In this document: positions 8,279 through 16,978 of the stretch, in pieces
Layout of the letters: each line of letters begins with the position of its first letter
How positions within the stretch are numbered: position 1 is the stretch's first letter
Assembly: GCA_946539855.1 (NCBI GenBank)
Contig: CAMNHV010000022.1
Span: forward strand, 1-30,464
Direction of reading: 5' to 3'
DNA: 30,464 nucleotides
Source: CAG-791 sp002449595
GTDB lineage: Bacteria > Bacillota > Clostridia > Lachnospirales > Lachnospiraceae
Position numbers and translations under genes: made by a program
The notes under the pieces: generated by a model
Seen by the model: only the letters and a program-made list of their open reading frames with translations
What the model was told of the DNA's origin: nothing
The model's database searches: none

Positions 8279-9211
8279 ATGCTAGACGTTTGCCTGCTTG
8301 GCTGCGGCGGAATGATGCCGCTGCCTTACAGATACCTGACATCACTGCTCGTTCGCTACAACGGCAGCAGCATTCTTGTCGACTGCGGGGAGGGGACGCA
8401 GGTCGCGCTGAAAAAGCGCGGATGGAGCCCCAAGCCGATCGACTACATGCTTTTTACGCACTATCATGCGGATCACATTTCCGGGCTGCCGGGCATGCTG
8501 CTCACGATGGGCAATGCCGAGCGGACGGAACCGCTCACGATGATCGGCCCGAAAGGTCTCGAGCGCGTCGTGACCGCGCTGCGTGCCATTGCGCCGGAGC
8601 TTCCGTTTGAGATTCGGTTCATTGAGCTCAGCGGGCAGGAGAACCGCTTCGAGTTCCCGAACCTGCCGGACCTGCACATCGATGCCTTCCGGGTGAATCA
8701 TAATGTGATTTGCTATGGGTACAGCTTTTCGCTGGATCGGAAAGGGAAATTTGATCCGGCGGCAGCTGAGGCGCTCGCAATCCCGAAGCCGCTCTGGGGC
8801 AGGCTCCAGCGCGGGGAGACGGTGGAGACGGAGGCGGGGACGTTCGTGCCGGAGCAGGTGATGGGGGCGCCGCGCCGCGGGCTGAAGCTCACCTACACGA
8901 CGGACACGCGGCCGTGCGACTCGATCGTGCGCTTCGCGGAGGGGGCGGACCTGTTCATCTGCGAGGGCATGTACGGCGAAAAGGACAAGATCGCCAAAGC
9001 CAGGGAGCACCGGCACATGACGTTTTGCGAGGCGGCGGAGCTGGCGAAGAAGGCGCAGGTGAAGGAGATGTGGCTCACGCACTTCAGTCCGTCGCTGATC
9101 CGCGCGGATGAGTTTATGGGGGATGTGCGGGAGATCTTCCCGAACAGCTTTCCGGGGAAGGACGGGAAGACGACGGTGCTGAGATTTGAAGATCAGGACG
9201 GGAAGGAGTGA
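8279..9211 (+). CDS. rnz: Ribonuclease Z-like metallo-beta-lactamase protein
   Basis: Zinc-dependent MBL-fold endonuclease related to RNase Z (tRNA 3' trailer removal). The metal motif HYHADH is at residues 61-66 after VDCGEGTQ. Further ligand positions are seen in FRVNHN, YTTDT, and the C-terminal THFSPSL. The length of 310 residues fits the short RNase Z form. I took the ATG giving MLDVCLLGCGGMMPLP as the start; upstream starts overlap rimI and add no homology. AAAGGA lies before it. It sits inside the t6A cluster between rimI and tsaD. Related MBL proteins with other substrates exist, so the RNase Z name is likely rather than certain. Confidence 0.82.
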   Translation: MLDVCLLGCGGMMPLPYRYLTSLLVRYNGSSILVDCGEGTQVALKKRGWSPKPIDYMLFTHYHADHISGLPGMLLTMGNAERTEPLTMIGPKGLERVVTALRAIAPELPFEIRFIELSGQENRFEFPNLPDLHIDAFRVNHNVICYGYSFSLDRKGKFDPAAAEALAIPKPLWGRLQRGETVETEAGTFVPEQVMGAPRRGLKLTYTTDTRPCDSIVRFAEGADLFICEGMYGEKDKIAKAREHRHMTFCEAAELAKKAQVKEMWLTHFSPSLIRADEFMGDVREIFPNSFPGKDGKTTVLRFEDQDGKE

Positions 9212-9308
9212 GCACTCGCTTTCCGAAGTGATACGCAGGGTAGAGCATTTGCATTCTACGGTAATTCGCGAGGCAGAGCATCCGCATTCCGAAGTGACAA
9301 GTAACATA
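9210..9308 (+). repeat. Three tandem 33-bp imperfect repeats before tsaD
   Basis: Units start at 9210, 9243 and 9276, each beginning GAGCA and 33 nt long. Units 1 and 3 are closest: both carry TTCCGAAGTGA at the same offset. The middle unit is more diverged. The repeats begin at the rnz stop codon and end near a perfect hairpin (9319-9336). Confidence 0.7.
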
Positions 9309-9318
9309 ATTAATAAGC

Positions 9319-9336
9319 CCCGGGAACACTCCCGGG
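9319..9336 (+). other. Perfect 7-bp hairpin upstream of tsaD
   Basis: CCCGGGA (9319-9325), loop ACAC, TCCCGGG (9330-9336). No U tract follows, so a simple intrinsic terminator is unlikely. It lies 26 nt before the tsaD start and could affect mRNA stability or translation. Confidence 0.6.
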
Positions 9337-9362
9337 AGAATCATAAATTGAGAGGCTTTCAC

Positions 9363-10388
9363 ATGCCTGATAAAGACATTTTTATTCTGGGAATTGAATC
9401 GAGCTGCGACGAGACCGCGGCATCGGTCGTGAAAAACGGCCGCACCGTGCTCTCAAACGAGATCTCGTCCCAGATCGACATTCACACACTTTACGGCGGC
9501 GTCGTTCCCGAGATCGCCTCGCGCAAGCACACGGAGCGCATCAACCAGGTGATCCGCAAAGCACTCACCGACGCCGGCAAGACGCTCACCGACATGGACG
9601 CGATCGCCGTGACTTACGGCCCCGGCCTCGTCGGCCCGCTCCTGATCGGCGTCAGCGCCGCGAAAGCGATGAGCTTCGCGACCGGGATCCCGCTCATCGG
9701 CGTGCACCACATCGAGGGACACGTCAGCGCCAACTACATCGCCGCTCCGGAACTCGAGCCGCCCTTCGTGTGCCTCATCGTTTCCGGCGGCCACACGCAT
9801 CTTGTGCTCGTCGAGGGCTACGGCAAGTACCGCATCCTCGGGATGACGCAGGATGATGCGGCGGGCGAGGCGTTTGACAAGGTTGCGCGCGCGGTCGGCC
9901 TCGGCTACCCCGGCGGCCCCAAGATCGATAAAGCGGCGCGGGATGGCAATCCGACGGCGATTCGTTTTCCGCGCGGGAAGGTGGGCGATTCCGTCTATGA
10001 CTTCAGCTTCAGCGGCCTCAAGTCCGCCGTTCTGAACTACCTCAATGAAAAAGAAATGAAGCACGAGATCGTGAACGTTCCCGACCTTGCAGCTTCGTTC
10101 CAGCAGTCCGTCGTCGACGTCCTCGTGACGCACGCCGTGCAGGCCGCGTCGGAATACCACTTCAAGAAGCTCGCGCTCGCCGGAGGCGTAGCCTCCAACT
10201 CAAGCCTGCGCGCGCAGATGAAGGAAGCTTGCGAGAAGCGGGGCATAGAATTCTTCTGCCCGCCGCCGATCCTCTGCACAGACAATGCCGCGATGATCGC
10301 CTGCGCCGGGTACTATGAGTACCTTGCGGGCAGCTTCGCTGGCCTGGATTTGAATGCTGTGCCTGGGCTGCGGCTTGGGGAGAGGTAA
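9363..10388 (+). CDS. tsaD: tRNA t6A37 threonylcarbamoyltransferase TsaD
   Basis: Catalytic subunit that moves the threonylcarbamoyl group to A37 of tRNA, together with TsaB and TsaE encoded just upstream. The ASKHA-fold landmarks are present: ILGIESSCDETA at the N-terminus, the metal ligands His116 and His120 in HHIEGH, SGGHTHLVLV, GEAFDKVAR, YPGGPKID, and GGVASNSSLR near the C-terminus. Length of 341 residues is standard. I chose the ATG at 9363 (GAGAGG before it). An in-frame reading upstream runs through the 33-bp repeats but has no family similarity. Confidence 0.95.
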   Translation: MPDKDIFILGIESSCDETAASVVKNGRTVLSNEISSQIDIHTLYGGVVPEIASRKHTERINQVIRKALTDAGKTLTDMDAIAVTYGPGLVGPLLIGVSAAKAMSFATGIPLIGVHHIEGHVSANYIAAPELEPPFVCLIVSGGHTHLVLVEGYGKYRILGMTQDDAAGEAFDKVARAVGLGYPGGPKIDKAARDGNPTAIRFPRGKVGDSVYDFSFSGLKSAVLNYLNEKEMKHEIVNVPDLAASFQQSVVDVLVTHAVQAASEYHFKKLALAGGVASNSSLRAQMKEACEKRGIEFFCPPPILCTDNAAMIACAGYYEYLAGSFAGLDLNAVPGLRLGER

Positions 10389-10419
10389 TTTCCGGGGAAT
10401 TCTAATTTGAAACTTGGGA

Positions 10420-10530
10420 TTACGGCACAAATTAAAGAAAGCCACGATAATGCCGTAAAACTTCCGGCGTGGTATCGATCGAAGTTTAGAATTACGGTCT
10501 AAATCTTGTGAGGAATTGATAGGACCGTAA
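10420..10530 (+). repeat. Two inverted repeats of identical geometry upstream of ispD
   Basis: Unit 1: TTACGGCA (10420-10427) with TGCCGTAA (10451-10458). Unit 2: TTACGGTC (10492-10499) with GACCGTAA (10523-10530). Both have 8-bp arms and a 23-nt loop, and the two bases that differ are compensated in the opposite arm. The rest of the 242-nt gap between tsaD and ispD shows no gene and no clear promoter. Confidence 0.6.
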
Positions 10531-10630
10531 ATATAAAACAAGAGCCTCGAAATGCACGAAAATAGCTGCGAAATGCAGCAGAGGTATCGGCTGAGAGATA
10601 GGCTGTTGGCAGAGAAGGGAGGGCAAGCCG

Positions 10631-11374
10631 TTGACAAGTGCATCGGAGATAAGAAATACGGCGGTCGTCCTTGCGGCGGGCCGCGGAAGCAGGATGAAGA
10701 CAGGGACGCCGAAGCAGTATCTTGAGATTGCAGGAAAGCCGCTCTACAAGTATTGCCTCGATACATTTGAGAAAAGCACCCTGATCACAGATATCGTGCT
10801 CGTCGTGCCAGAAGAAGATGTCGCACGGTTCCGCGAGGAGCTAAGAAAAGGATTTGGCGAGTCGATAAAGGAATGCAAGATCCGCGCAGTCGTCCCGGGC
10901 GGGAGAGAGCGGTACAATTCTGTGAATAACGCCCTGCAGGCAATCGAGTGGCCGTGTGACTATGTGTTTATTCATGATGGAGCAAGGCCGTTTATCGATG
11001 AGGATTCGATAAGAAGGCTCTATGAGGCGGTAAAAGAGTGCGGCGCGTGCGTCGCGGGAATGCCGTCGAAGGATACGGTTAAGATCACGGATGAAAACGG
11101 GATCGTCGCACAGACGCCGGACCGGAGCCACGTCTGGATCATCCAGACGCCGCAGGTGTTCGAGCGAAAGCTCATCACTGACGCATACGCAGCAGTGACG
11201 GAACATGCGGAAGAGTACGCAGCGCGCGGCATTCCGATCACGGATGACGCAATGATCGTGGAACTTTCAACAGATCACCCCGTGAAATTAATTGAAGCTT
11301 CTTACAGCAACATCAAGGTCACAACCCCTGAGGACCTCGCCATTGCGGAAGCCCTCGCATCCTCACACCCATAG
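10631..11374 (+). CDS. ispD: 2-C-methyl-D-erythritol 4-phosphate cytidylyltransferase
   Basis: Third enzyme of the MEP (non-mevalonate) isoprenoid pathway; it joins CTP and methylerythritol phosphate. The nucleotide-binding motif AAGRGSRMKTGTPKQYLEI is at the N-terminus, with VPGGRERYNSVNNAL, FIHDGARPFI, and the late block ITDDAMIVE. Length of 247 residues is slightly above the usual 230. Translation appears to begin at TTG, 8 nt after a very good GGAGG site (10618-10622); the next ATG (10693) lies past the start of the catalytic motif. It ends just before the dnaE ribosome site. Confidence 0.93.
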   Translation: MTSASEIRNTAVVLAAGRGSRMKTGTPKQYLEIAGKPLYKYCLDTFEKSTLITDIVLVVPEEDVARFREELRKGFGESIKECKIRAVVPGGRERYNSVNNALQAIEWPCDYVFIHDGARPFIDEDSIRRLYEAVKECGACVAGMPSKDTVKITDENGIVAQTPDRSHVWIIQTPQVFERKLITDAYAAVTEHAEEYAARGIPITDDAMIVELSTDHPVKLIEASYSNIKVTTPEDLAIAEALASSHP

Positions 11375-11384
11375 GAGGAACCCC

Positions 11385-14300
11385 ATGTCTTTCTGCCATC
11401 TTCACGTCCACACGGAGTGGTCGCTCCTGGACGGGGCAAACAAGATATCCGAGTATGTGAAGCGCGTGAAAGCGCTCGGCATGGACAGCTGCGCCATCAC
11501 GGACCACGGCGTCATGTACGGCGTGATCGATTTCTACAAAGCTTGTAAAGCAGCGGAAATCAAGCCCATCATCGGGTGCGAAGTCTATGTGGCGCCGGGG
11601 TCGCGCTTTGACAGGGAGCAGAACCGGTCCGAGGACCGCTATTACCACCTGATCCTGCTCGCAGAGAACAACAAAGGCTACGAAAACCTCTCAAAGATCG
11701 TGAGCCGCTCCTTCACGGAGGGCTACTACTACAAGCCGCGCGTGGACATGGACCTGCTGCGGCAGTATCACGAGGGGCTCATCGCGACGTCCGCCTGCCT
11801 CGCGGGCGAGCTGGCGCGCGATATCGTGCGCGGACAGTTTGAGGAGGCCGAAAAAGCGGCACTCCGCTATCAGGAATGCTTCGGAGAAGGCAATTTCTTC
11901 CTGGAACTGCAGGACCACGGCTACGACGACCAGAAGCGCGTCAACCAGGCGCTCGTCGGCATGTCGCGGCGCCTCGGGATCCCGCTCATCGCGACAAACG
12001 ACGTGCACTACACGGAGCCTTCGGACAGCGAGCCGCACGACATCCTGCTCTGCATCCAGACCGGCAAAAAGCTCAGCGACGAAAACCGCATGCGCTACCC
12101 GGGCGGCCAGTTCTACGTCAAGAGCGAGGAAGAGATGACGATGCTCTTCCCCTACGCGCCGGAGGCGATCCACAACACCCAGCGCATCGCGGACCGCTGC
12201 AACGTCGAGATCGAGTTTGGCCACACGCGCCTGCCGCAGTTCGACGTGCCGGAAGGCTTCGACTCATGGACGTACTTATGTTATTTGTGTGAAAAGGGTC
12301 TTGCCGAGCGCTATCCTGATGACGACGGCCGGATCCGCGACCGCATGCAGTACGAACTCACCACGATCCGGAACATGGGCTACGTCGACTACTTCCTGAT
12401 CGTCTGGGACTACATCAACTACGCGAAGGAAAACGGCATCCCGGTCGGCCCCGGCAGAGGCTCGGCGGCGGGGTCCGTCGTTTCCTACTGTCTGCATATC
12501 ACGGACATCGATCCGATCCGCTACAACCTGCTGTTCGAGCGGTTCCTGAATCCCGAGCGCGTCTCCATGCCCGATATTGACGTGGACTTCGGCTTCGAGC
12601 GGAGGCAGGAAGTCATCGACTACGTCACGGCAAAATACGGCAAAGACCGCGTCATGCAGATCATCACGTTCGGCACGATGGCGGCGCGCGGCGTCATCCG
12701 CGACGTCGGGCGCGTCATGGACCTGCCCTACGGATTTGTCGACAATATTGCGAAGATGGTCCCGAATGAGCTCGGCATCACGCTCGACAAGGCGCTCGTG
12801 GCCAATCCGGAATTGAAGCAGGCCTACGAGGGCGACGAGCGAATCAAGCGCCTCCTCGACATGTCGAGAAGGCTCGAAGGCATGCCGCGCCACACTTCCG
12901 TTCACGCGGCCGGCGTCGTCATCTGCTCCGAGCCCGCCGAGGACCTCGTCCCGCTCGCGAGGGCGCAGGACGGCTCCGTCACGACGCAGTTTACGATGAC
13001 GGCGATCGAGGAGCTCGGCCTTCTGAAGATGGACTTCCTCGGACTTCGGACGCTCACCGTGATCCAGAACGCGGTGCGGATGGCCAACGAATCCATCCGT
13101 GAAGCCGGCGGCGCTTACCCCGACAACGAGCCCCGGATCCCCACGGTCGGAAACGTCGAGAGGCCGCGGGAGAATCCCGCGGGGTACCCCTTTTCCATTG
13201 AGGATATCAGCTATGATGATCCGAACGTGTTCGCGTCGATCGCAACCGGGCGGACTGACGGCGTGTTCCAGATCGAGTCCGGCGGCATGCAGTCGTTCAT
13301 GAAGGAGCTGCAGCCCGGGTCCATCGAGGACCTGACCGCGGGCATTTCGCTGTACCGGCCAGGGCCGATGGACTTCATTCCCAAATACATTCGGGGGAAA
13401 AAGGATATCGCAGGCATCACATATGATTGCCCCCAGTTGGAACCGATTTTGGAGCCCACGTACGGCTGCATCGTCTATCAGGAGCAGGTCATGCAGATCG
13501 TGCGCGACCTCGGCGGCTACACGCTGGGGCGGAGCGATCTCGTGCGCCGCGCGATGAGCAAGAAGAAGCAGGCCGTCATGGAGAAGGAGCGCCGCAACTT
13601 CGTCTACGGCAACGAGGAGGAGGGCGTTCCCGGCTGCGTTGCGAACGGCATCTCTGAGGAGGTAGCGTCGCACATCTATGACACGATGATGGACTTCGCG
13701 AAGTACGCGTTCAACAAGTCTCATGCGGCGTGCTACGCAGTCGTTTCCTATCAGACGGCGTGGCTCAAGTATTACTATCCGAATGAGTTTATGGCGGCGC
13801 TTTTGACGTCGGTCATTGATTTCCCGGCGAAGGTCGCGGGATACATTCTGACCTGCCGGAGCCTGGGCATCCGCATTCTGCCGCCGGATGTGGCGACAGG
13901 AGAGGCGGGATTCTCGGTACAGGGCGGGGGGATCCGCTACGCGCTGACGGCGATCCGGAGCATCGGCCGAAGCGTCGTCGAGGAGATCGTGGAAGAGCGC
14001 AACCAGAACGGGCCGTTCCGGGATCTGCAGGACTTCCTGGCAAGAGTGGCGGTCGACCGCGGCCTCTTAAACCGCCGCGCGATCGAAAACCTCATCAAAG
14101 CCGGCGCGCTCGACTGCTTCGGTGCGACGCGCAAGCAGATGATGACTGTTTTCACGAAGATGCTCGAGGACCTGCAGGAGGAGCGGAAAAACACGATGTC
14201 CGGGCAGATGTCGCTTTTCGACCTGATGGAAGACACCGAGAAGACCGCGATGCAGATGGTGCTGCCGGACATCGGCGAGTACCCGAAGGAGATGAAACTC

Positions 14301-14924
14301 GGCTTCGAAAAGGAAGTGCTCGGGATCTACGTGAGCGGCCACCCGCTAGACGAATATCTGGCGTTTCTGCGGAGGCACACGACGGCGAACGCGGCGGACT
14401 TCGTGCTCGACGAGGAGACCGGCGTGCCGCACCTGCGCGACGGGCAGATCGTGACGATCGGCGGCATGGTCGCGGAGAAGAAGATCAAGTACACGAAGAC
14501 CAGCCAGGTCATGGCGTTTGTCACGCTGGAGGATCTGACCGGATCGGTGGAGGTAATTGTTTTCCCGAAGGCTTATGCGGCGGCCGCCGCGAATCTCGAG
14601 GAAGATGAAAAGGTCCTGATCCGGGGCCGCGTGTCTGTCGAGGAAGAGGCGGACGCGAAGCTGATCTGCGAGAGTGTGACGCCTTTCGCGCAGATTCCGC
14701 ACCGGCTGTGGATCCGGTTCGCGACGCCGGAGGACTATCTGGCGCACGCGGAGGCGCTGAAGAAGATCATCGAGGACCACGGCGGGCGCGACCAGGTCGT
14801 GCTCTACATCGAGGAGCCGCGGAGCCGGAAGGTGCTGCCGCCCGGACAGGGCGTCCGAGCCGACGATGCGCTGCTGGACGTGCTTGCGGCGGAGGTCGGG
14901 CGGGAGAATGTGACGCTGCAGTAA
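11385..14924 (+). CDS. dnaE: DNA polymerase III alpha subunit DnaE
   Basis: Replicative-type DNA polymerase of the C family. In order: a PHP domain (CHLHVHTEWSLLDG at residues 4-17), the polymerase core with the catalytic aspartates in MPDIDVDF (around residue 396-402), GPGRGSAAGS just before, the SHAACYAVVSYQTAWLKYYYP block, a helix-hairpin-helix region (ENLIKAGALDCFG, about 900), and a C-terminal OB-fold (about 1020-1100, VTIGGMVAEKKIKYTK). The 1179-residue length matches DnaE1. There is no inserted 3'-5' exonuclease domain, so it is not PolC. Bacillota also carry PolC, so DnaE probably extends primers. AGGAGG precedes the ATG. It follows ispD with almost no gap. Confidence 0.95.
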   Translation: MSFCHLHVHTEWSLLDGANKISEYVKRVKALGMDSCAITDHGVMYGVIDFYKACKAAEIKPIIGCEVYVAPGSRFDREQNRSEDRYYHLILLAENNKGYENLSKIVSRSFTEGYYYKPRVDMDLLRQYHEGLIATSACLAGELARDIVRGQFEEAEKAALRYQECFGEGNFFLELQDHGYDDQKRVNQALVGMSRRLGIPLIATNDVHYTEPSDSEPHDILLCIQTGKKLSDENRMRYPGGQFYVKSEEEMTMLFPYAPEAIHNTQRIADRCNVEIEFGHTRLPQFDVPEGFDSWTYLCYLCEKGLAERYPDDDGRIRDRMQYELTTIRNMGYVDYFLIVWDYINYAKENGIPVGPGRGSAAGSVVSYCLHITDIDPIRYNLLFERFLNPERVSMPDIDVDFGFERRQEVIDYVTAKYGKDRVMQIITFGTMAARGVIRDVGRVMDLPYGFVDNIAKMVPNELGITLDKALVANPELKQAYEGDERIKRLLDMSRRLEGMPRHTSVHAAGVVICSEPAEDLVPLARAQDGSVTTQFTMTAIEELGLLKMDFLGLRTLTVIQNAVRMANESIREAGGAYPDNEPRIPTVGNVERPRENPAGYPFSIEDISYDDPNVFASIATGRTDGVFQIESGGMQSFMKELQPGSIEDLTAGISLYRPGPMDFIPKYIRGKKDIAGITYDCPQLEPILEPTYGCIVYQEQVMQIVRDLGGYTLGRSDLVRRAMSKKKQAVMEKERRNFVYGNEEEGVPGCVANGISEEVASHIYDTMMDFAKYAFNKSHAACYAVVSYQTAWLKYYYPNEFMAALLTSVIDFPAKVAGYILTCRSLGIRILPPDVATGEAGFSVQGGGIRYALTAIRSIGRSVVEEIVEERNQNGPFRDLQDFLARVAVDRGLLNRRAIENLIKAGALDCFGATRKQMMTVFTKMLEDLQEERKNTMSGQMSLFDLMEDTEKTAMQMVLPDIGEYPKEMKLGFEKEVLGIYVSGHPLDEYLAFLRRHTTANAADFVLDEETGVPHLRDGQIVTIGGMVAEKKIKYTKTSQVMAFVTLEDLTGSVEVIVFPKAYAAAAANLEEDEKVLIRGRVSVEEEADAKLICESVTPFAQIPHRLWIRFATPEDYLAHAEALKKIIEDHGGRDQVVLYIEEPRSRKVLPPGQGVRADDALLDVLAAEVGRENVTLQ

Positions 14925-14979
14925 ATGCGGCCCCGATTGTAGACCCACATAAAATAATATAAAATGTATCTGTTCGGGA

Positions 14980-15014
14980 CCCGAAATCCGGGATTCCGGG
15001 CGAAAAGGTTTTTT
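14980..15014 (+). terminator. Candidate terminator after dnaE
   Basis: Stem CCCGAAATCC (14980-14989) with GGATTCCGGG (14991-15000), one mismatch. Six Ts follow at 15009-15014, but 8 nt after the stem, farther than usual. It may be only a partial terminator. Confidence 0.45.
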
Positions 15015-15023
15015 CAGCGTAGT

Positions 15024-15035
15024 ATACCGCGGTAT
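15024..15035. promoter_or_regulatory. Perfect 12-bp palindrome in the pfkA leader
   Basis: ATACCGCGGTAT is fully self-complementary and lies 64 nt before the pfkA start, just after the T tract following dnaE. It could be an operator for a dimeric regulator. No family is assigned. Confidence 0.35.
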
Positions 15036-15098
15036 GCGGCAAACAAAATTTCCGAGGAGTGGGCAGGCTTTAAGGCGCTGTCCGGAACGGCGGGAGAT

Positions 15099-16064
15099 AT
15101 GAGTGAGATCAAAACCATCGGAGTACTGACGAGCGGCGGCGACGCGCCGGGAATGAACGCGGCGATCCGCGCGGTCGTGCGCAAGGCGCTGAGCAGAGGA
15201 CTGAAGGTCAAGGGCATCGAGCGCGGCTACGCCGGCCTTTTGAACGAAGAGATCGTGGACATGCAGAGGGAGAGCGTCTCGGACATCATCCAGAGAGGCG
15301 GAACGATCCTCGGCACGGCGCGCTGCCGGGAGTTCACGACGGAGGAAGGCCAGGCGAAGGGCGCCGAGATCTGCAGAAAACACGGGATCGACGGCATCGT
15401 CGTCATCGGAGGAGACGGGTCGTACCGCGGAGGGCTCGCGCTCTCGAGACATGGGATCAACACGATCGGGATCCCGGGCACGATCGATCTCGACATCGCC
15501 TGCTCGGACTACACGATCGGCTTCGACACCGCGGTCAACACCGCGATGGAGGCCATCGACAAGGTGCGCGACACGTCGTCCTCCCATGAGAGGTGCAGCA
15601 TCATCGAGGTCATGGGCCGCAACGCCGGCTACATCGCGCTCTGGTGCGGCATCGCGAACGGCGCGGAGGACATCCTCATCCCCGGCAAGTACGACTACAA
15701 CGAGCAGCGCCTCGTCGACAACATCATCGCCGGCAGAAAGCGCGGCAAGCGCCACCACATCATCATCAACGCGGAAGGCATCGGGCACTCCACGTCGATG
15801 GCGAGAAGGATCGAGGCGGCGACCGGCATCGAGACGCGCGCAACGATCCTCGGCTACATGCAGCGCGGCGGTTCGCCGACCTGCAAGGACAGATTTTTCG
15901 CGTCCATCATGGGAGCCTACGCGGCGGACATCCTCGCGGAGGGCAAGACCAACCGCGTCGTCTGCTACCAGCACGGCGAATTCGTCGACTACGACATCGA
16001 GGAAGCGCTCGTCATGCAGAAGGAGATCCCCGCGTACGAGTACGAAGTCAGCCAGATTCTGTGA
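15099..16064 (+). CDS. pfkA: 6-phosphofructokinase (ATP-dependent type)
   Basis: Commits fructose 6-phosphate to glycolysis by phosphorylation at C1. The motifs are VLTSGGDAPGMNAAIR at the N-terminus, GGDGSYRGG (the Gly-containing ATP form rather than GGDD of PPi enzymes), IPGTIDLDI, TIGFDTA, EVMGRNAGYIA and LGYMQRGG. Length of 321 residues is typical for bacterial PfkA. The usual GTIDND has Leu in place of Asn; both Asp residues of the active-site loop remain. The start MSEIKTIGVL is fixed by homology; the GGGAG before it is very close to the ATG. A 174-nt leader separates it from dnaE. Confidence 0.95.
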   Translation: MSEIKTIGVLTSGGDAPGMNAAIRAVVRKALSRGLKVKGIERGYAGLLNEEIVDMQRESVSDIIQRGGTILGTARCREFTTEEGQAKGAEICRKHGIDGIVVIGGDGSYRGGLALSRHGINTIGIPGTIDLDIACSDYTIGFDTAVNTAMEAIDKVRDTSSSHERCSIIEVMGRNAGYIALWCGIANGAEDILIPGKYDYNEQRLVDNIIAGRKRGKRHHIIINAEGIGHSTSMARRIEAATGIETRATILGYMQRGGSPTCKDRFFASIMGAYAADILAEGKTNRVVCYQHGEFVDYDIEEALVMQKEIPAYEYEVSQIL

Positions 16065-16072
16065 TTCGGGTT

Positions 16073-16930
16073 ATGGATCTTGAGAGAATAACTTCCGCGG
16101 CCAACCCGCGGATCAAAAGACTGACTGCCCTGCAGCAAAAGCACCGCGAGCGGGAACGCGAGCGGGCCTACGCCGCGGAGGGAGTCAGACTTTTTTCAGA
16201 CACGCCGCAGGAGCTTATTGAAGAAGTTTTTCTCACGGAAAAGCTTCTTTCTGACGATCCCGGCATCGCGGCAAAGCTTGAGGGCTGCCGCGCCTTCCTC
16301 ATTCCGGAGAGCCTCCTCGAAAAGGTCTCCGACACCCGCTCGCCGCAGGGCGTGATCTTTACGGTGAAGATGCGGGAGTATGCAGAGAGAGATCTGCTCG
16401 GCGGGTGGGATCCGGATGCGGATCTTAGCGCCGGCGCAGCAGGCGCGAATTCGGCATCTGGAAAAGGTTCAGTCGCCCCCCTCCTGCTCGTCCTGGAGGA
16501 CATTCGTGATCCCGGCAACCTCGGCACGATGTTCCGGAGCGCGGAGGCGGCCGGCGTGACCGGCATCCTGATGAGCGCGGGTACGGCGGACATCTACCAG
16601 CCGAAGGCCGTCCGCTCCACGATGAGCGCGGTCTACCGCGTGCCGCACAGGTACACGGATGATCTTTGCGGCGACATTGAGCGCCTGAAGGACATGGGAA
16701 TCACAGTCTTCGCGGCGGATCTGAAAGCGGCGAAGGCATACGACACATATAACTACGTGAAGCCGTCCGCGCTGCTCATCGGCAACGAGGCGCACGGACT
16801 GACCCCTGAGGCAGCAGCGGCAGCAGGTTGCAGCATCATCATTCCGATGTGCGGCGGGATCGAGTCGCTGAACGCCGCGGTCGCGGCCAGCGTGCTGATG
16901 TTTGAGGCGGCGCGGCAGCGAAGGAAATGA
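16073..16930 (+). CDS. SpoU/TrmH-family RNA 2'-O-methyltransferase
   Basis: SPOUT-class methyltransferase that probably modifies a ribose of rRNA or tRNA. The three SpoU motifs are present: DIRDPGNLGTMFRSAEAAGV (motif 1), LIGNEAHGL (motif 2), and IIPMCGGIESLNAAVAASV (motif 3, part of the trefoil knot). An N-terminal substrate-binding domain (about residues 1-115, 'ITSAANPRIKRLTALQQKHRE') matches the RlmB/TsnR arrangement. Length 285 residues. A linker rich in Ala, Asp and Gly (about 105-125) is looser than usual. It starts 8 nt after the pfkA stop. The exact target nucleotide is not predictable here. Confidence 0.87.
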   Translation: MDLERITSAANPRIKRLTALQQKHRERERERAYAAEGVRLFSDTPQELIEEVFLTEKLLSDDPGIAAKLEGCRAFLIPESLLEKVSDTRSPQGVIFTVKMREYAERDLLGGWDPDADLSAGAAGANSASGKGSVAPLLLVLEDIRDPGNLGTMFRSAEAAGVTGILMSAGTADIYQPKAVRSTMSAVYRVPHRYTDDLCGDIERLKDMGITVFAADLKAAKAYDTYNYVKPSALLIGNEAHGLTPEAAAAAGCSIIIPMCGGIESLNAAVAASVLMFEAARQRRK

Positions 16931-16978
16931 ACACAACGCCGCGCAGGCGGCCATACAAGATAGAGGAGGAGGTTCACT

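Noticed and set aside
9210..9308. CRISPR array before tsaD
   Set aside because: Only three imperfect contiguous units, no spacers and no cas genes.
9186..9362. N-terminal extension of TsaD through the 33-bp repeats
   Set aside because: TsaD families start near MPDKDIFILGIESS, and a ribosome site precedes that ATG. The extension begins inside rnz and has no similarity.
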